Assembly (NCBI RefSeq): GCF_032854445.1
Contig: NC_088300.1
Location: forward strand, 69,478,984-69,542,983
Source: Liolophura sinensis
Taxonomy: Eukaryota > Mollusca > Polyplacophora > Chitonida > Chitonidae
Direction of reading: 5' to 3'
DNA: 64,000 nt
Shown here: one piece after another, positions 9,736-21,625 of the stretch
Numbering within the stretch: the first letter of the stretch is position 1
Layout: each line of letters opens with the position of its first letter
Position numbers and translations under genes: made by a program
Notes under the pieces: generated by a model
Databases searched by the model: none
What the model was told of the DNA's origin: nothing
The model's input: only the letters and a program-made list of their open reading frames with translations

Positions 9736-11812
9736 ATGAACTCGGCAGTCGCATTTCTTTTCTGTGGTCTGGTGGCCTACGGGAGCGCCAGTACCTGTGA
9801 GAACATCTGTACTCCGGTCTGCACCGGGGGAACCGCCGGAGGTGGAGCTCTCATTGGGGACATCCCTGGTGCTATCATCGGAGGGGCTCTGTCGGGGACA
9901 TGCAGCCCTGTGTGCCACAAAGTCTGCAGCTTGGGCAAGAGGAACATCGATGTGAGTTCAAAGACTGATGGGGGAACTTTCTACTGTGACCTAAAATCTG
10001 GGCCAAACGCTGAATGATCTAATGTCTATTCATATCTTGGCTATAATGGCCTTTGCCAAAAGATTTAAGTACCATTCATGTATTGCAAGAAAACAATGAT
10101 CAATCCCACTTCGATGCTAGTCGCTAATCCGGAAGGAATTGTACTCATTAATATAACATACTTAAATGTCAATCAGCAAACACATATGGAACAACTCGGA
10201 CTCCTTTGTTATACTGGAAGCGTACCAACGTGCGACATACTTTTTCCCGTTCAGTGGCGGCTCGGGTCCAAGCTGGACCTACCATTGTTCTCTTGCAACG
10301 CATGAGTAATACGTCGCCAGTTTGCCCAAAAAATCACAAGGGCAGGAATGAACAATAGACTAAACACAGCTTGGGCCAAAGTTGCTTCAGGCGGGGAAGA
10401 TTCCCCATTCTAATCAATGGAAGATTAAATAAGGAACAGTTTAACAATGTCTTCGAAAGCTGATTCAGTAAGTTTAAGGAAACCTCGAACAAAATGTTTC
10501 ATTTCAAGAAATTAATGGCATGGAAAATGCTAAGCATACTGACGAGAGATGTGTGAGAAATGAGTGAGCAAGATGATTGGTAGGTGCTCGTTTCTCCACG
10601 GTCTATACTTACTTTATTTATGCTGACAATGATACAGTCTGCAGGAAAGACACACGATTGCCTCGACAGCTGTACTGTGCGCTTTTCACTGTTACTTATA
10701 CATTGACAGTCACGTGTGCAGTTTGATGAAGTCCGATAAAACGAGAGACTTAAAGAAAAAACATTTCATGAGTTACTCTTTAAACATTGTCCATAATAGG
10801 CCACAAGTGTTCCGTCAGAATACATAGACGTGTATTTTAATGGTGTATAATGTTGCCTTATGTTTTAGAGGTGGTTCGAGACCGTCTTCCCTCCACATCT
10901 CACAGACTATGATCTCAACGGTGATGGACAAATCTCTCTTAAGGAGTTCGCTGCTGGTTTCAAGGGCAGCCACCTTGACTTCGCTACCCGTCACATCTTC
11001 CACTTGTCTGACAAGGACGGTATGTAATTTGTTCCGTATCCAACTATTGGTCTGGAAAGTTTTTAGTTTCACAAACTTCTTCAGAATATTTTCCAGAGGG
11101 CAGCGTTTTACATGAATAACAGTAAAAAGTGAAAAGTGAAATGAAAGTGATGCTAATTAAACCGTCCTTTTGTATCAAGCATTTGTATTTATGCGTTACA
11201 TCATGACTTAGCAGCAGGAACGATACACTTATGACTGATCTTCGTCCATGGTGGTTAATGTTTGTATCACCACGATACAAACCGTTTATGCAGTCTATTG
11301 ATCACATGGCTGTTTGTGCAGTCTGTTGCTCACATGGCTGTTTGTGCAGTCTATTGCTCACATGACCGTTTATACAGTCTATTGCTCACATGACCGTTTG
11401 TGCAGTATATTGCTTATTGAAGACCACTTTTCTACTAGCGTGGCGTGCATATATGTGCGGATACTTCCCTTTCTTCCAACCATAAGAATGATCGCCATCG
11501 GAGAAGTGAATAAATTCTTGAGTGTGACGTTAAATAAGCGTCAATCAAATCAATCCAATCAGTTGTGTGAGCAGGTAACGTTTGTGTTTTTGAAGACCAT
11601 TGTTTTACATTACCAGAGCAACAGTATATGTTCAGCGCGTTCCACCCCTAATTAGTCATTATATTAAATCCATGGGCTAGGTATCAGTTCCATTACTATC
11701 TATAGCTGATTTTCTGGAAAATAATCCATATATATTTTCCTATTTCTGTTTGCAGCCGATGGATTTCTGTCTGCCCTGGAGCTGGCTCTTGCTCCCCCTC
11801 AAGTTCAACTAA
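9736..11812 (+). CDS. Secreted cysteine-rich EF-hand protein, copy B (4 exons, 3' frame disrupted)
   Basis: Exons: noncoding about 9447-9471; 9731-9951 (ATG at 9736); 10869-11019; 11756 onward, with AATAAA at 11823. Intron positions and phases equal copy A. The product keeps the signal peptide, the two C-x3-C-x3-C clusters at identical residues (21/25/29 and 56/60/64), GKR at 67-69, and EF-hand loops 87-98 and 120-131. In the last exon a CCCCC run has one base more than the aligned copy A. The frame therefore misses the stop at 11810-11812 and stays open to 11908-11910, beyond the poly(A) signal. Either the assembly has a homopolymer error or this copy has a changed or non-stop C-terminus. 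The coordinates given end at the homologous stop. Confidence 0.76.
11285..11416. repeat. Minisatellite, 28-bp unit, ~4.7 copies
   Basis: The unit is close to TTTGTGCAGTCTATTGCTCA plus CATGACCG, with perfect 28-base spacing from 11285 to 11397. It lies in intron 3 of EF-hand gene B. Confidence 0.92.
11487..11560 (+). mobile_element. SINE family A fragment (diverged 3' end)
   Basis: A diverged AGTGAATAAATTCTTGAGTG..GTTAAATAAGCGTCAATCAAAT block. It lies in intron 3 of EF-hand gene B. Confidence 0.6.
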
Positions 11813-11849
11813 GTTCAGTGAAAATAAAACTTTTGTTCGGACATAAACA

Positions 11850-12900
11850 AAGTAAGTCTTGTTTTTGTCTTTGGTTCCCGTTTAAGTCGACAAGGCCTGC
11901 TTTGTGTTAAAATTGCTCTATAAAAACCAATGCGGATATGCAGCAGGAATAAAAAAATCGCAAATCTGTGTTTGGGTATGTGAGCAAAAAAAGGGAAAAT
12001 TCGCGAGGGCGATGTCTTAACATCCAACATAACAGATAATGTTTGTTAAACTTCCTCTAACAATCTTTAGTCCATTTTGCACAGTAGAAGAATAGTGAAA
12101 ATGATTGAAGGAATCATCAGGGTCATTAAAAAATTTAAGCTTTATGTTCTGCGAAAATGCCTGCAAAATATCAGAAGTCAAAATAAACTGATTCTGCTAT
12201 GCACTGTAAATACATGTATATGTGTGAGTAGTACATTATATATCGCTGGGGGTGAGGAAGGTTACACAAAACTTTGAAGTAAGCCACTTTTTTCTTGTGA
12301 TGGGTTCTGTCTTGTATAAATGTAGTACATTACTCCAAGTTACTGTGCTTTTTTTCCTTTTTATAGTCAAGTACCAGCTAGCCTAAGACAGAAATGTGTT
12401 GCTACTTCGAAAAACGCAGCTCAGTAAATTGTAATGGGAAGCCTGTAGCAAGAGAGACAATTTTGCTCAATAAACCTAAAGTTAGTAAAGTCAAAATGTA
12501 AATAAATACACTCTCAACGGCCGAAAATTGTCTAAATGTCAGTTGAGAGTTTCACTTCAAGATCAAACCCTGTACCAGAAGTGTTTTGTTTTGTGGTAAA
12601 CTGTAAAAACAGGTGTTCTCTTTCCACACCCACACATATCGTGACTTCGTGTTCCATCAACGAATTAAAGTCTATTGAGAAACAACGAAAAGGTGACAGG
12701 GAGCCCATTGGGTCAACACCAGAGTCTTTTTTTATGGTATATTTTAACACTGACGGAAATTTTCGGGTTGTAAGTGGACTGGATCAAACATTTCAGCTGG
12801 GTGATCTCCCCTTAACTGGATTAATATCCACTTTTTACAATAATAACATTATCCATATTATCATGTTATTAACGGCTTAATACCAGGACCGTAAAGCAAG
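11850..12900. other. Downstream flank of EF-hand gene B, no gene recognised
   Basis: Open frames of 66-114 codons exist on both strands (for example 12077-12277 and 12536-12880), but they overlap one another and show no motif or leader. I leave them uncalled. Confidence 0.5.
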
Positions 12901-13805
12901 CGAGCGATAAAATTCCGCCACAGTAATGCACGAAGCATTGTAGCCCGAATGGAGGATGACTTTTCTACCCTCTCTAGACTGGACGAAATGAACACCTTGC
13001 TGCGTATGAAATATGATTATGATGTGATTGGAGTGAGTGAAACGTGGCTTGATGAAGGGATTTCGGACGAAGAGGTGGGGCTACCAGGGTATTACATTGA
13101 ACGTAAGGATAGGAATCGGCATGGTGATGGCGTCGCAATTTATATAAAGTCCCCATTAAATGCAGTTCGTAGGAAAGATCTGGAAAATGATACCGAAATG
13201 GTATGTATTCAAACTATTCAATGTTCTAAAAACGTTCTATTTGCCACCTGTTATAGGACACACAAATGAAAAACTCATGTAGGACAACAGTTCCTAGACA
13301 AGTTCGAACACACTTTATCATCAATGCTATTGGAAAACTCGGAATGTATTGTTATTACGGGAGATTTCAGTGATCGTTGTTATGACTGGTATGGAGGTCA
13401 TGAAGGCAGTGAGCTGAAACTGGAACTCTTTGACCTAGTAACTGGACAAAATTACTCTCGGATAATTAATGAACTAGATACACTGATAATACTGCTAATG
13501 TTCTCGACCTTATAATAACTGACAGCGTTGGGTATATAACAGAATCCGGAGTATGTACTCCCCTAGCTAACCTAGATCATAGCACTATCTACTGTTGTGT
13601 GGATATCCCATGTAGCTCAAAGCCCCAAGCATTTATACGTTATGTTTGGGATTACAAATGTGCCGACTGTAGGGCTTAAACATAGCGCGAAGCCAGATTC
13701 CATGGATTACTGTATTAGACATCTTCGATAGCAATGATGACAAGGTTTATGCTTGGAGTTCTCTGAAAAAAAAGTGTCCATCGACGTGCTGCATAAGTCT
13801 GCACT

Positions 13806-13822
13806 GGGGGGGGGGGGGGGGG
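13806..13822 (+). repeat. Homopolymer of 17 G
   Basis: An uninterrupted G run inside the LINE remnant, at the join between the endonuclease part and the 3' RT part. It may mark the deletion joint or an assembly weak point. Confidence 0.95.
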
Positions 13823-14023
13823 TTGAGACGGATTTCCTACAATGTTCTCATGAATGAACTGAATTGGGAACCCCTGTACTCTCGGCACCAGGTTCATCGT
13901 CTGCTTGCCTTCTATAAAATTATACATGGCCTCTCACTAATCTATCTTCATGTACCAGTGCAGTGAATAGTGTTTACAACCTCAGACATGTAAATAGAAC
14001 TAAACCTTCCAATTGTTGCACGC

Positions 14024-14190
14024 TGGCTTCCTCTCCGGCCGTAAGTGGGAAGGTCTTGCAGCAACCTGCGGATGGTCGTGGGTTTCCTCCGGGCTCTGCC
14101 CGGTTTCCTCCCACCACAGTGCTGGCTGCCGTCGTATAAGTGAAATATTGTTGAGTACGGCATAAAACACCAATCAAATAATTAAATAAA
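14024..14190 (+). mobile_element. SINE family A copy nested in the LINE remnant
   Basis: From GCTGGCTTCCTCTCCGGCCG to the tail AATAATTAAATAAAT, with GCGGATGGTCGTGGGTTTCC and GTGAAATATTGTTGAGTACG. It splits the LINE 3' coding region and so inserted after it. Minus-strand open frames here are SINE sequence. Confidence 0.9.
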
Positions 14191-14889
14191 TCAAATCGAA
14201 TTGTTGTATTAATCTTTTTTATTCCTCCTTTTTGCCTCTGACAACAAAGGACTGGAATAATTCGCCTATAAACTTTAAATAATATACACATTTTAGGAAA
14301 TATATATCGGCTAATAAACCCAATGACCTCACATTTGTATACAATTCTTTTAATCAATAGCTCATTGTAGAATGATGATGGGACTACGCCCCTTACATGG
14401 TGATCTGTTTAAATTTGTGAGTCTACCTGCCCAGAGTGTGGATTGTATTGAAATGACCCAACACTATCTATTCACCTGTCCCGCTATTGTCGCCCTAAGG
14501 AATCACATGCTCATCTTACTGGCCCGTGTCCTTTGCCCTGGTGCACACTTCTCTATACTCGACGATCTTTGTCAAAAGCGCAAGTACATATTAAATGGGT
14601 CTACGGATTTGAGTATTGCTGACAACTTGACTGTCTTCAGTATAGTGCGTCAGTACATCGCTGACACTCGACGTAATAATGTAATGTTTATCTATATGTA
14701 TACATTTATATCTGTATGTTTGCATGTTCATTGTTGTTCTTGCCGAATTCTGTCCTTTATATCTCTAATTATCCCTTTATATTTGTATGTAATATGTTGT
14801 TTTTTTGAGGAGATCCCCTCGTGGCCATTGGTTGTGGGTCATCCTCATTAAAATAAATAAAGTATTAAATTAAATTAAATTCTATTTAT

Positions 14890-15865
14890 AGGGGCAAAGA
14901 GATCTTGGCATTAATTACTCGAGTGGATAATCGATCGATATTTATTAATCACATTTGAAAATACAAACATTCCGGCGAATCTGCAAATATATCTGTAGTG
15001 CGAGCGCGCCGCTCTGATTCTCTTCCAATAGACCGTGGTTCTGTTTGGGGAGAAATATTTATGCGACGTAGCTATTTAATATTAATAGACACATTTATCT
15101 GATTAACCAAACCAGTGATACTGTATGTAGTTAACAGTAGCATGAATCTGTCCTTGCACGACTTACTAAAGCGATTGCATCACTGGGCTCAGCTCTGGTG
15201 GCTGGGCTTGAACAGATTGCAAGTGGTTAATATTTGTTTCATATTGGTGAACGCTGATGTACGTTTGGCACTAAAGGTATGTGTGTAAAGTGGTCTCACA
15301 CAGTGGGGCCACATGTGGGGTGAGATGTGATACAATGTTACTGAATTCGGGAGAACAGGAATTGGGGTTGCTAGGTTTGGGGTGGGGTTGGAGTTGGGTT
15401 AGTGGATAGGGATAAATTTCGGAAAAAAGAGCTTATATCAAGCTTCATATTGGTTAACACCGATGTACAGTGGATGCTAAATTCTTGGTGAAGGCATGTG
15501 TTGAATGACTCAATGTCACAGAATTTGGAAAGAGGACAGAAATGGGGTGGTGCTGGTGGGGGCGATTCTGTGCAGGGGAATGATTGCAAGCACACAGAAA
15601 TATTGTCTTATATATATTCTTATATTACTTTTTATTGCACGTAAGCTGTCCTTCAAAATTAAACAAGAACACGAATACACGAACACAAATATAGACTCTA
15701 ACGATTCACACAAATTAACAGTGGATATGGTGATTCTCATGGAAATCAGTGTAAACCTTGCTAAATCAGAGAATTAAAACCACAATGTGTACTGGCGGGC
15801 AGGCAATAGAATGAGGCAATAGAATGATTTACGTGGAATCCAGCATAAATTACCACGGATATGTC
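14890..15865. other. Intergenic up to the assembly gap
   Basis: There is a G-rich run of GGGG/GGGT blocks around 15362-15400. Two loosely similar stretches (about 15230-15310 and 15440-15550) share CATATTGGT.AACGC.GATGTA and G.TGTGT.... wording, and look like an old partial duplication. No gene was recognised. Confidence 0.45.
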
Positions 15866-16065
15866 NNNNNNNNNNNNNNNNNNNNNNNNNNNNNNNNNNN
15901 NNNNNNNNNNNNNNNNNNNNNNNNNNNNNNNNNNNNNNNNNNNNNNNNNNNNNNNNNNNNNNNNNNNNNNNNNNNNNNNNNNNNNNNNNNNNNNNNNNNN
16001 NNNNNNNNNNNNNNNNNNNNNNNNNNNNNNNNNNNNNNNNNNNNNNNNNNNNNNNNNNNNNNNNN
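15866..16065. other. Assembly gap of 200 N
   Basis: Exactly 200 N. The round number suggests a placeholder of unknown true size. An (AT)n tract begins 52 bases later and may explain the break. Confidence 0.98.
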
Positions 16066-16116
16066 CGCGTCACCACCACAACGCTCGGCATCACTCTAGC
16101 TAAAGAAGGAATCACC

Positions 16117-16117
<1 letters not shown>

Positions 16118-16202
<85 letters not shown>
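16118..16202. repeat. (AT)n microsatellite
   Basis: About 42 uninterrupted AT units next to the assembly gap. Confidence 0.97.
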
Positions 16203-16205
<3 letters not shown>

Positions 16206-16730
16206 TAAGTTGGAAGGGTGAGTTTGCTTTATACCACAACATCGACTGTAGTTTCGCTATGAGAAACCTCAGTACGTCAGGATGTCTAGAATGCTAAAGT
16301 CGATATGCAAAATTCTTACATCCTTAGTTCTTTAATAATTAATCTAATACAAATGCACAAACCGAAGACGCCAGTGGAGACAACCAAAAGAAAACAGAAA
16401 ATAAGGACAGTTTAAAACAAGCACGTATTTGCGTAGACATTTTTCAACGAGTTATCTGATATTTAAACGACTAGCTCAGCGATTTATGGAGAGATTTATT
16501 TACCGATTTTGAAAAATGCCTTTGAAAACTATTACTCCACACGAACCAAATATCGACCAACTTTCAAAGAAAAATAACATAAAGAATCCTCATTACATCT
16601 TTGGTGGAACGTGGTACAACGAGTGTTCTTTCAGAATGATTGATCAACGACTCAACCTCAAATTACACTTGATGTCTCAATCGCTGTTGTCCAGATTGTA
16701 CAGTAAGCCGGGTAATGTCAAGGAATCCCG

Positions 16731-17022
16731 TCAGAATCGAAATCACAACTTCTGTCACATTTTTCACCCTGTATACATAGTCTTGGTAATCTAACAATCG
16801 GCCGATATGCCTTATACAGTTTCTGTCAGAAATCGAAATCACAACTTCTGTCACATTTTTCACTCTGCATACAGAGTCTTGGTAATCTAACAATCGGCCG
16901 ATATGCCCTTATACAGTTTCTGTCAGAAATCGAAATCACAACTTCTGTCACATTTTTCACTCTGTATACAGAGTCTTGGTAATCTAACAATCGGCCGATA
17001 TGCCCTTATACAGTTTCTGTCT
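16731..17022. repeat. Tandem array, 96-97-bp unit, 3 copies
   Basis: The landmark CGAAATCACAACTTCTGTCA recurs at 16738, 16834 and 16931. Units differ at a few bases (CCCTGTATACATAG versus CTCTGTATACAGAG). Minus-strand frames here give a repeated 32-residue peptide and are not a gene. The surrounding 16203-16730 and 17023-17814 hold nothing recognised. Confidence 0.93.
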
Positions 17023-17814
17023 TGACGTATCAAGGCACATGTAAGGATCGTTCTATAAAGTCACATGTACATTATAACTATACAAGGCATGGTACACAGT
17101 GCTTAATTGCACCGTAAGAACATTTGTTGAGACATATATGGTGTAAACTAATAATTCACTGATTGAATCAACAACATAAAGACCCCAAAATGATGCAAAA
17201 GAATAAGTATGCGTTTTTTAAACATCGAAAACCTTGACAATACCGACACCATTCTGTGCTTGAGTGTCAATCTATTTAGCGTTACGCGTTATGGATAAAG
17301 AAAATAAATAAACAAATTAATTACTAAATTATTCTGAAAACGATAGATAACAAGAGTAAAATAATGCTGTCTCTACCCTGGACAATCGGCCTCAGGCAAA
17401 AAACAGTACGAAAGGGTTAAAGAATATTAACTTACAATGAACTCTTAACACTGTTAACAATTCACATACTGGATAGAAAACTTTAGATGACATAAAAACT
17501 TTTTTGGATTTCCGTCTCGGACATTATCTTCGCTTTCCCTTGTATGTTTGTCATCTGATGCTGGACAAGCAATATCCTCTCTTCCATGGAGGAGATAGGG
17601 AAGAAACAAATCCTAGATAGTTCACCTATAATTTCGGTGTGTTCAATTTCAAAGATAGTTGTTGCGTCAACAGTGGCCCCATGGCTGCATGTTACACTAT
17701 TTTTTTACAACACATATAAGGTTTCACAAACCATCTGGTACGTAGGCAAATAAGGTGGTTATTTTTCTAGCAATACTTTAGTCTTTGAAAATATTCCGAG
17801 GAGAAAGATTAACC

Positions 17815-20800
17815 CTATCGGCAACTGCTGTCTAAGTGCTCAGTATTTTTTGAACTCTTCGAAAAGGCGACTGGCTCCATTATCTTGTTACAACGACAGC
17901 ATACCTTCCTGAAGAAGTCGCGAATTTCCTCGAGCTTGGCGGCGTAGATGAGGGGATTCAGCAGGCTATTCATACAACCCAGAGCCACCAGAACGGTAAA
18001 CAATGGAAAACTTGTCTGGTTAGGATCACGACCTATCGATGCCCCGACCAAACTGTATAGACCTGAAACAAGAAAAGGGAACCATTGACCAGGACAGGAT
18101 TAGAGGTTAAAGTTCAGCCAGGCATATCAGAGAATCGTATCAGTGTTGCAAGATCCTGATACACAGAAATGTCAATCAAAATCATCCAAAAGAACAAGGT
18201 ATTAAGCCTAACGCTTTTCCTTGCCCGTCATCAAGCTATTCGTATAATTTGACTACATTCCGAGAGGTGAAGCACAGAAAGAAGAATTAATGTTTTCAGG
18301 ACATATGATAAAACGTTGATGTAATGGTGAGCCTTAGTGCGTTTTATGGCAGAACAGATGTAGTGCGGATGTATGCAAAACAATAATCATGGTAAGCCTA
18401 GTTTGAACTGAGTCGCCATTTCACGGGAACGGTGTCCTTGTGTTATGGTCCCTGCAAAGATTTGGAGTTGTAACGTTAATTTTTAATTTTGTCATAAAAT
18501 GGTAGGCTCGTGGTATTAACATGAGATGTACCAAATAAGATTGTTTTGAAGCTAAGATTACAACCAGCTTAAGACAACCTTTAAGACGCCTTCACAATCC
18601 CCCGCTGAACAACATTGAATGGTGACAGAGCTAGCAGTGTTCATCAAAGACAAGCCCCGGAGATGCACGCTTAGTTTTCGACACAGGTAGACAAATCTTT
18701 GGCATCCACATTGAGGCTGTTTTCATCAAAGATTTTTCAGTGGGACTAAACTTTAAGTGAGCTTGAGCCTTCACCTAAAGACGGCTTAGTGAAAAAAAAA
18801 AGACAGCAATTCGGTCATTGTACTTACAGCAGAAGTTAACTGTTAAAGTAGGTAGGCGAGTTTTTCTTGACAGAACCAGTGCTCTGGTAGTTCTGTCTGA
18901 GATACAAAATATAGTTTCCGATCGACGGCAATAAAACCGACATTAAAAATCACAATGCAAGTAGCTACCGTCACTGAGCGTAGTATGCATAAGCCAAAAT
19001 CTTTCTGGTTGGCTGCTAAGCAACCTGAACGTTTATAAAGCAGTCTTTGTAGTAATTAGGCTTGTTTGTATGGCCTCGGTTCCACGGTCCATTGTGACTC
19101 GAGGAAAATCGCTCAACGACACGCAAGACTCTCGCTCTGTGTTTTTCTTTGATTTCTTGAATCGGCTATCTGTACATTATGTGACAAAATTGTACATGTG
19201 TAGATCTCCAACTGTATGAAATCTCTGACAGCAAGCTTGTATGTCTCATAATATATGGCACAACCAAACTATTGCAATTAAGTCTGTTTGTTTGTATGGT
19301 CTCTAATGACACCTCACCAAGCGAAGGGAAGCTTAGCGACGCTTACTAAATGCCACTGGCCTCATAGAGCCAACCCCCCTAAGGGCTGATTTAAATGACC
19401 TCGCTTTTACTATTGTTATGCATTTGCGTATAAAACTGCAGACAGCGCTCATAGCTGGGTGAATCTGGAAAGGAAAGGGAATCTCCATTGAGAGCAATTA
19501 TACATCACACAGAAGATAATAGTTTTGACGTCATTTAGGGCCTGGTCAATCTTTATCATTGTATACTTCCGCGTTATTGTGCAGATGTGCCGGTTATCCG
19601 CTCAACTAATAAGGTGTCACACCTGACTATGGTTAGGAGGACACTCAAAAAATGGATCTGTTAATTTTAACGGAAAGTCTGTTGTCTGAGTAATGCTAGA
19701 ATGTGTTCTGCTATTATAGCAGATAGTTCTGTTAAATATAACAGACATATTCTATTAATTCAACATAAAGATTCTATTAGACTAACAGGATATCATGTTG
19801 GATATGACAGAATATTATGGTATTATAACAGAATACATTCTAGCATCACTCAGACAACAGAATTCTATTAAACTTAACAGATCAATTTTTTGAGAGAAAC
19901 AAGAATGTTTCTGTAGGCTGGCCGCTATTGTCATCATGGCACATGTCCATATGAGACAGAAAAATGTGTTATGCTAGGAGTTTTTGCTAGATTAAATGCA
20001 ACGCTTGTTATAGATATGCTTTAATGCTGTAACAAGGTTACAAAGATTCATTAACAAGATCATTATGAGTTTTACTGACATGCGTATTACAGGCAAATGT
20101 GGTGAAATAAAATGTGATAAGCCCATAAATCAATTACATTTAAAAATTACACGTAAATTTCTTTAAATGGAGATCAGGATAATGTACAAGACATTTCCTC
20201 AGAGTGTTAACACAAATATGTGATGTATCTATCTGTGACACCTGTAAATATTTCATCTGTGAAGGACATTCGTGTACATACCGACAGGTAACCAACAGAA
20301 TAGGTACGCTCCAATAAGCATGAAAATGGAGCGCATGATTTCGGTGGCTTTTCTCAGCTCCCTCTTCTTTGGGCCGTCTCTAGATTGCTGTACCTCTATC
20401 CGCCTCCGGTGCTGTCTCGATATTAAATAGAGTTTTGTGTAGGCAACAATCATACAAAGGGCGGGAATCATTCCAACGGTAAAGTTAAAGATGATATAGC
20501 TGGAAGGGTAGTGCTCCAAAAATATTAGCCTGGTCACGTTTGGGTTATACCATCCCATAAGAGGTAAAAACCCGAGGACTACGCACACTGTCCAGGTGAT
20601 AATACACAGAATATGGTGAGTCCGGGTCGTCACCAATGCGGTGTAACGTAAATGCATGGCCACTTTCAAATAACGGTCAATGGTAAGATAGTTTAGAAAG
20701 AAAGCAGAAGCCACCAGAAAGGCGCAGATAAATCCCATTCGAAAATGGTATTCCTTCGCGTTGTGCGAATCTAATATATTTAGAACAGCAACGTAGCACA

Positions 20801-21053
20801 CGAAAATCCCTGTGAAAAAGTCAGATGTTGCCAAGTTCTGGATGAAAACGTTGCCTGCAGCCTCTCTCACTTTCTTTTCCTTAATGAAGCCAGTGATAAC
20901 AATACCATTCATTACGATTATTGTTAAGCCAACAAAAAATAACCCAATGTTTATGAGGAGATCCATGGACGTCAGCGGGACTGTGTTATCATCGACACTT
21001 AAGGCTGAACTGTTAGTAGTGTTACCCTCCATAACGTTGATTCTGTACGACAT
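17815..21053 (-). CDS. Rhodopsin-class GPCR, adenosine-receptor-like (2 exons, 339 aa)
   Basis: Exon 1 is 21053-20282 and exon 2 is 18062-17815, joined GTATGT..TTTCAG in phase 1. Seen: N-glycosylation sites near residues 11-15; TM1 about 32-56; TM2 67-92 with NLATSD; TM3 ending in DRY (126-128); HLRYTALVT after it; TM4 ending PLMGW; TM5 185-211; TM6 ending FCWLPV; TM7 with NPLIY in exon 2; and a cytoplasmic CCRC that may be palmitoylated. The LRY..LVT and GW signatures are those of the adenosine/MECA group, so a small-molecule ligand is plausible, but the ligand is not known. Odd: Tyr replaces the conserved TM3 Cys and ECL2 has no Cys. A second in-frame Met is at residue 8. An orphan receptor related to adenosine receptors is the safest name. 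Confidence 0.93.
18063..20281 (-). other. Intron of the GPCR gene
   Basis: The 2.2-kb intron has a clean donor (GTATGT) and acceptor (TTTCAG). It contains one palindromic MITE (19644-19894) and otherwise no coding similarity. Confidence 0.85.
19644..19894. mobile_element. Palindromic MITE, ~251 bp, long terminal inverted repeats
   Basis: The left end CTCAAAAAATGGATCTGTTA and the right end (reverse complement CTCAAAAAATTGATCTGTTA) pair over about 75 bases. The arms share TCTGTTGTCTGAGTAATGCT then AGAATGT.TTCTG. The centre is rich in CTGTTA/TAACAG motifs. No coding capacity. No convincing target-site duplication was seen. It lies in the GPCR intron. Confidence 0.85.
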
Positions 21054-21384
21054 AGCAGCCTGCCATATGCAATGTCACTTCACCGTTTCCCCAATGTACT
21101 GCAGGCCATTTACTAAGCCGTAAGACAGTCTCATCTACGATCCGGTAACGGAAGGATTATCATTGGCTAGCTAGAAACCTCAATTAAACATCCTCAGATC
21201 TTTTGTCTCTCTGCACGATATGTTTGTTCCTAAAGTGATAACACCGTTCATTGTTACGTCCAGAGAAACCTATCAAAATATTGTTTACCTTTCTCTATTT
21301 AGCATAGCGTATGACCCAAGGCAGTACATGACGAAACATTTCTTATATCATTATATAAGGGCAATCATGACCGAGGCTGTTAAC

Positions 21385-21625
21385 ACGCCAGAGCAGCGCA
21401 ATGACCTCAAGAGCCTCCCACCAATCCGGTCGCTGTGCGTTGAAATCCAGCTCATGCTGGCTTCCTCTCCGGCTATACGTGGGAAGGTCCCCCAACAACC
21501 TGCGGATGGTCGTGGCTCTCCTACGGGCTCTCTTCTATCGTGGTTCCTCCCACTATAATGCTGGCCGCCGTCGTATAAGTTAGTACAACGTAAAACACCA
21601 ATCAAACAAATAAATAAATAAACAA
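21385..21625 (+). mobile_element. SINE family A copy
   Basis: It holds the head CAGCGCAATGACC, the TGCTGGCTTCCTCTCCGGC block and a 3' block with an internal deletion (GTATAAGTTAGTACAACG). It is followed by AAAT units and a TATC/TATA simple repeat to about 21690. It lies about 330 bases upstream of the GPCR start codon. Confidence 0.88.

Larger units (their letters stand above)
12924..14885 (+). mobile_element. Decayed non-LTR retrotransposon (CR1/Jockey-like ORF2 remnant)
   Basis: An apurinic-type endonuclease domain begins at 12924 (NARSI) and continues through GVSETWLDE, GDGVAIYIKS and ITGDFSD. It shifts frame near 13475 to DLIITDS, LDHST and RYVWDYK, ending by 13678. Almost all of the reverse transcriptase core is missing. 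The 3' part resumes near 13780 (HRRAA, ISYNVLMNELNW, HRLLAFYKI), then FLPLTTKDWNN (14220-14260) and a terminal C..E..HYLFTCP motif (14440-14480). A SINE and a 17-G run interrupt it. It ends in an AT-rich tail of AAAT and TTAAA units. Stops and frameshifts show it is dead. Assignment to CR1/Jockey rather than another LINE clade is a judgement from motifs. Confidence 0.85.

Noticed and set aside
14372-14851. 159-codon open frame considered as a host gene
   Set aside because: Its start matches the C-terminal Cys/His segment (HYLFTCP) of LINE ORF2 and it lies in line with the endonuclease and RT parts upstream.
15774-16115. Open frames running through the N block
   Set aside because: The residues are unknown because the sequence is an assembly gap.
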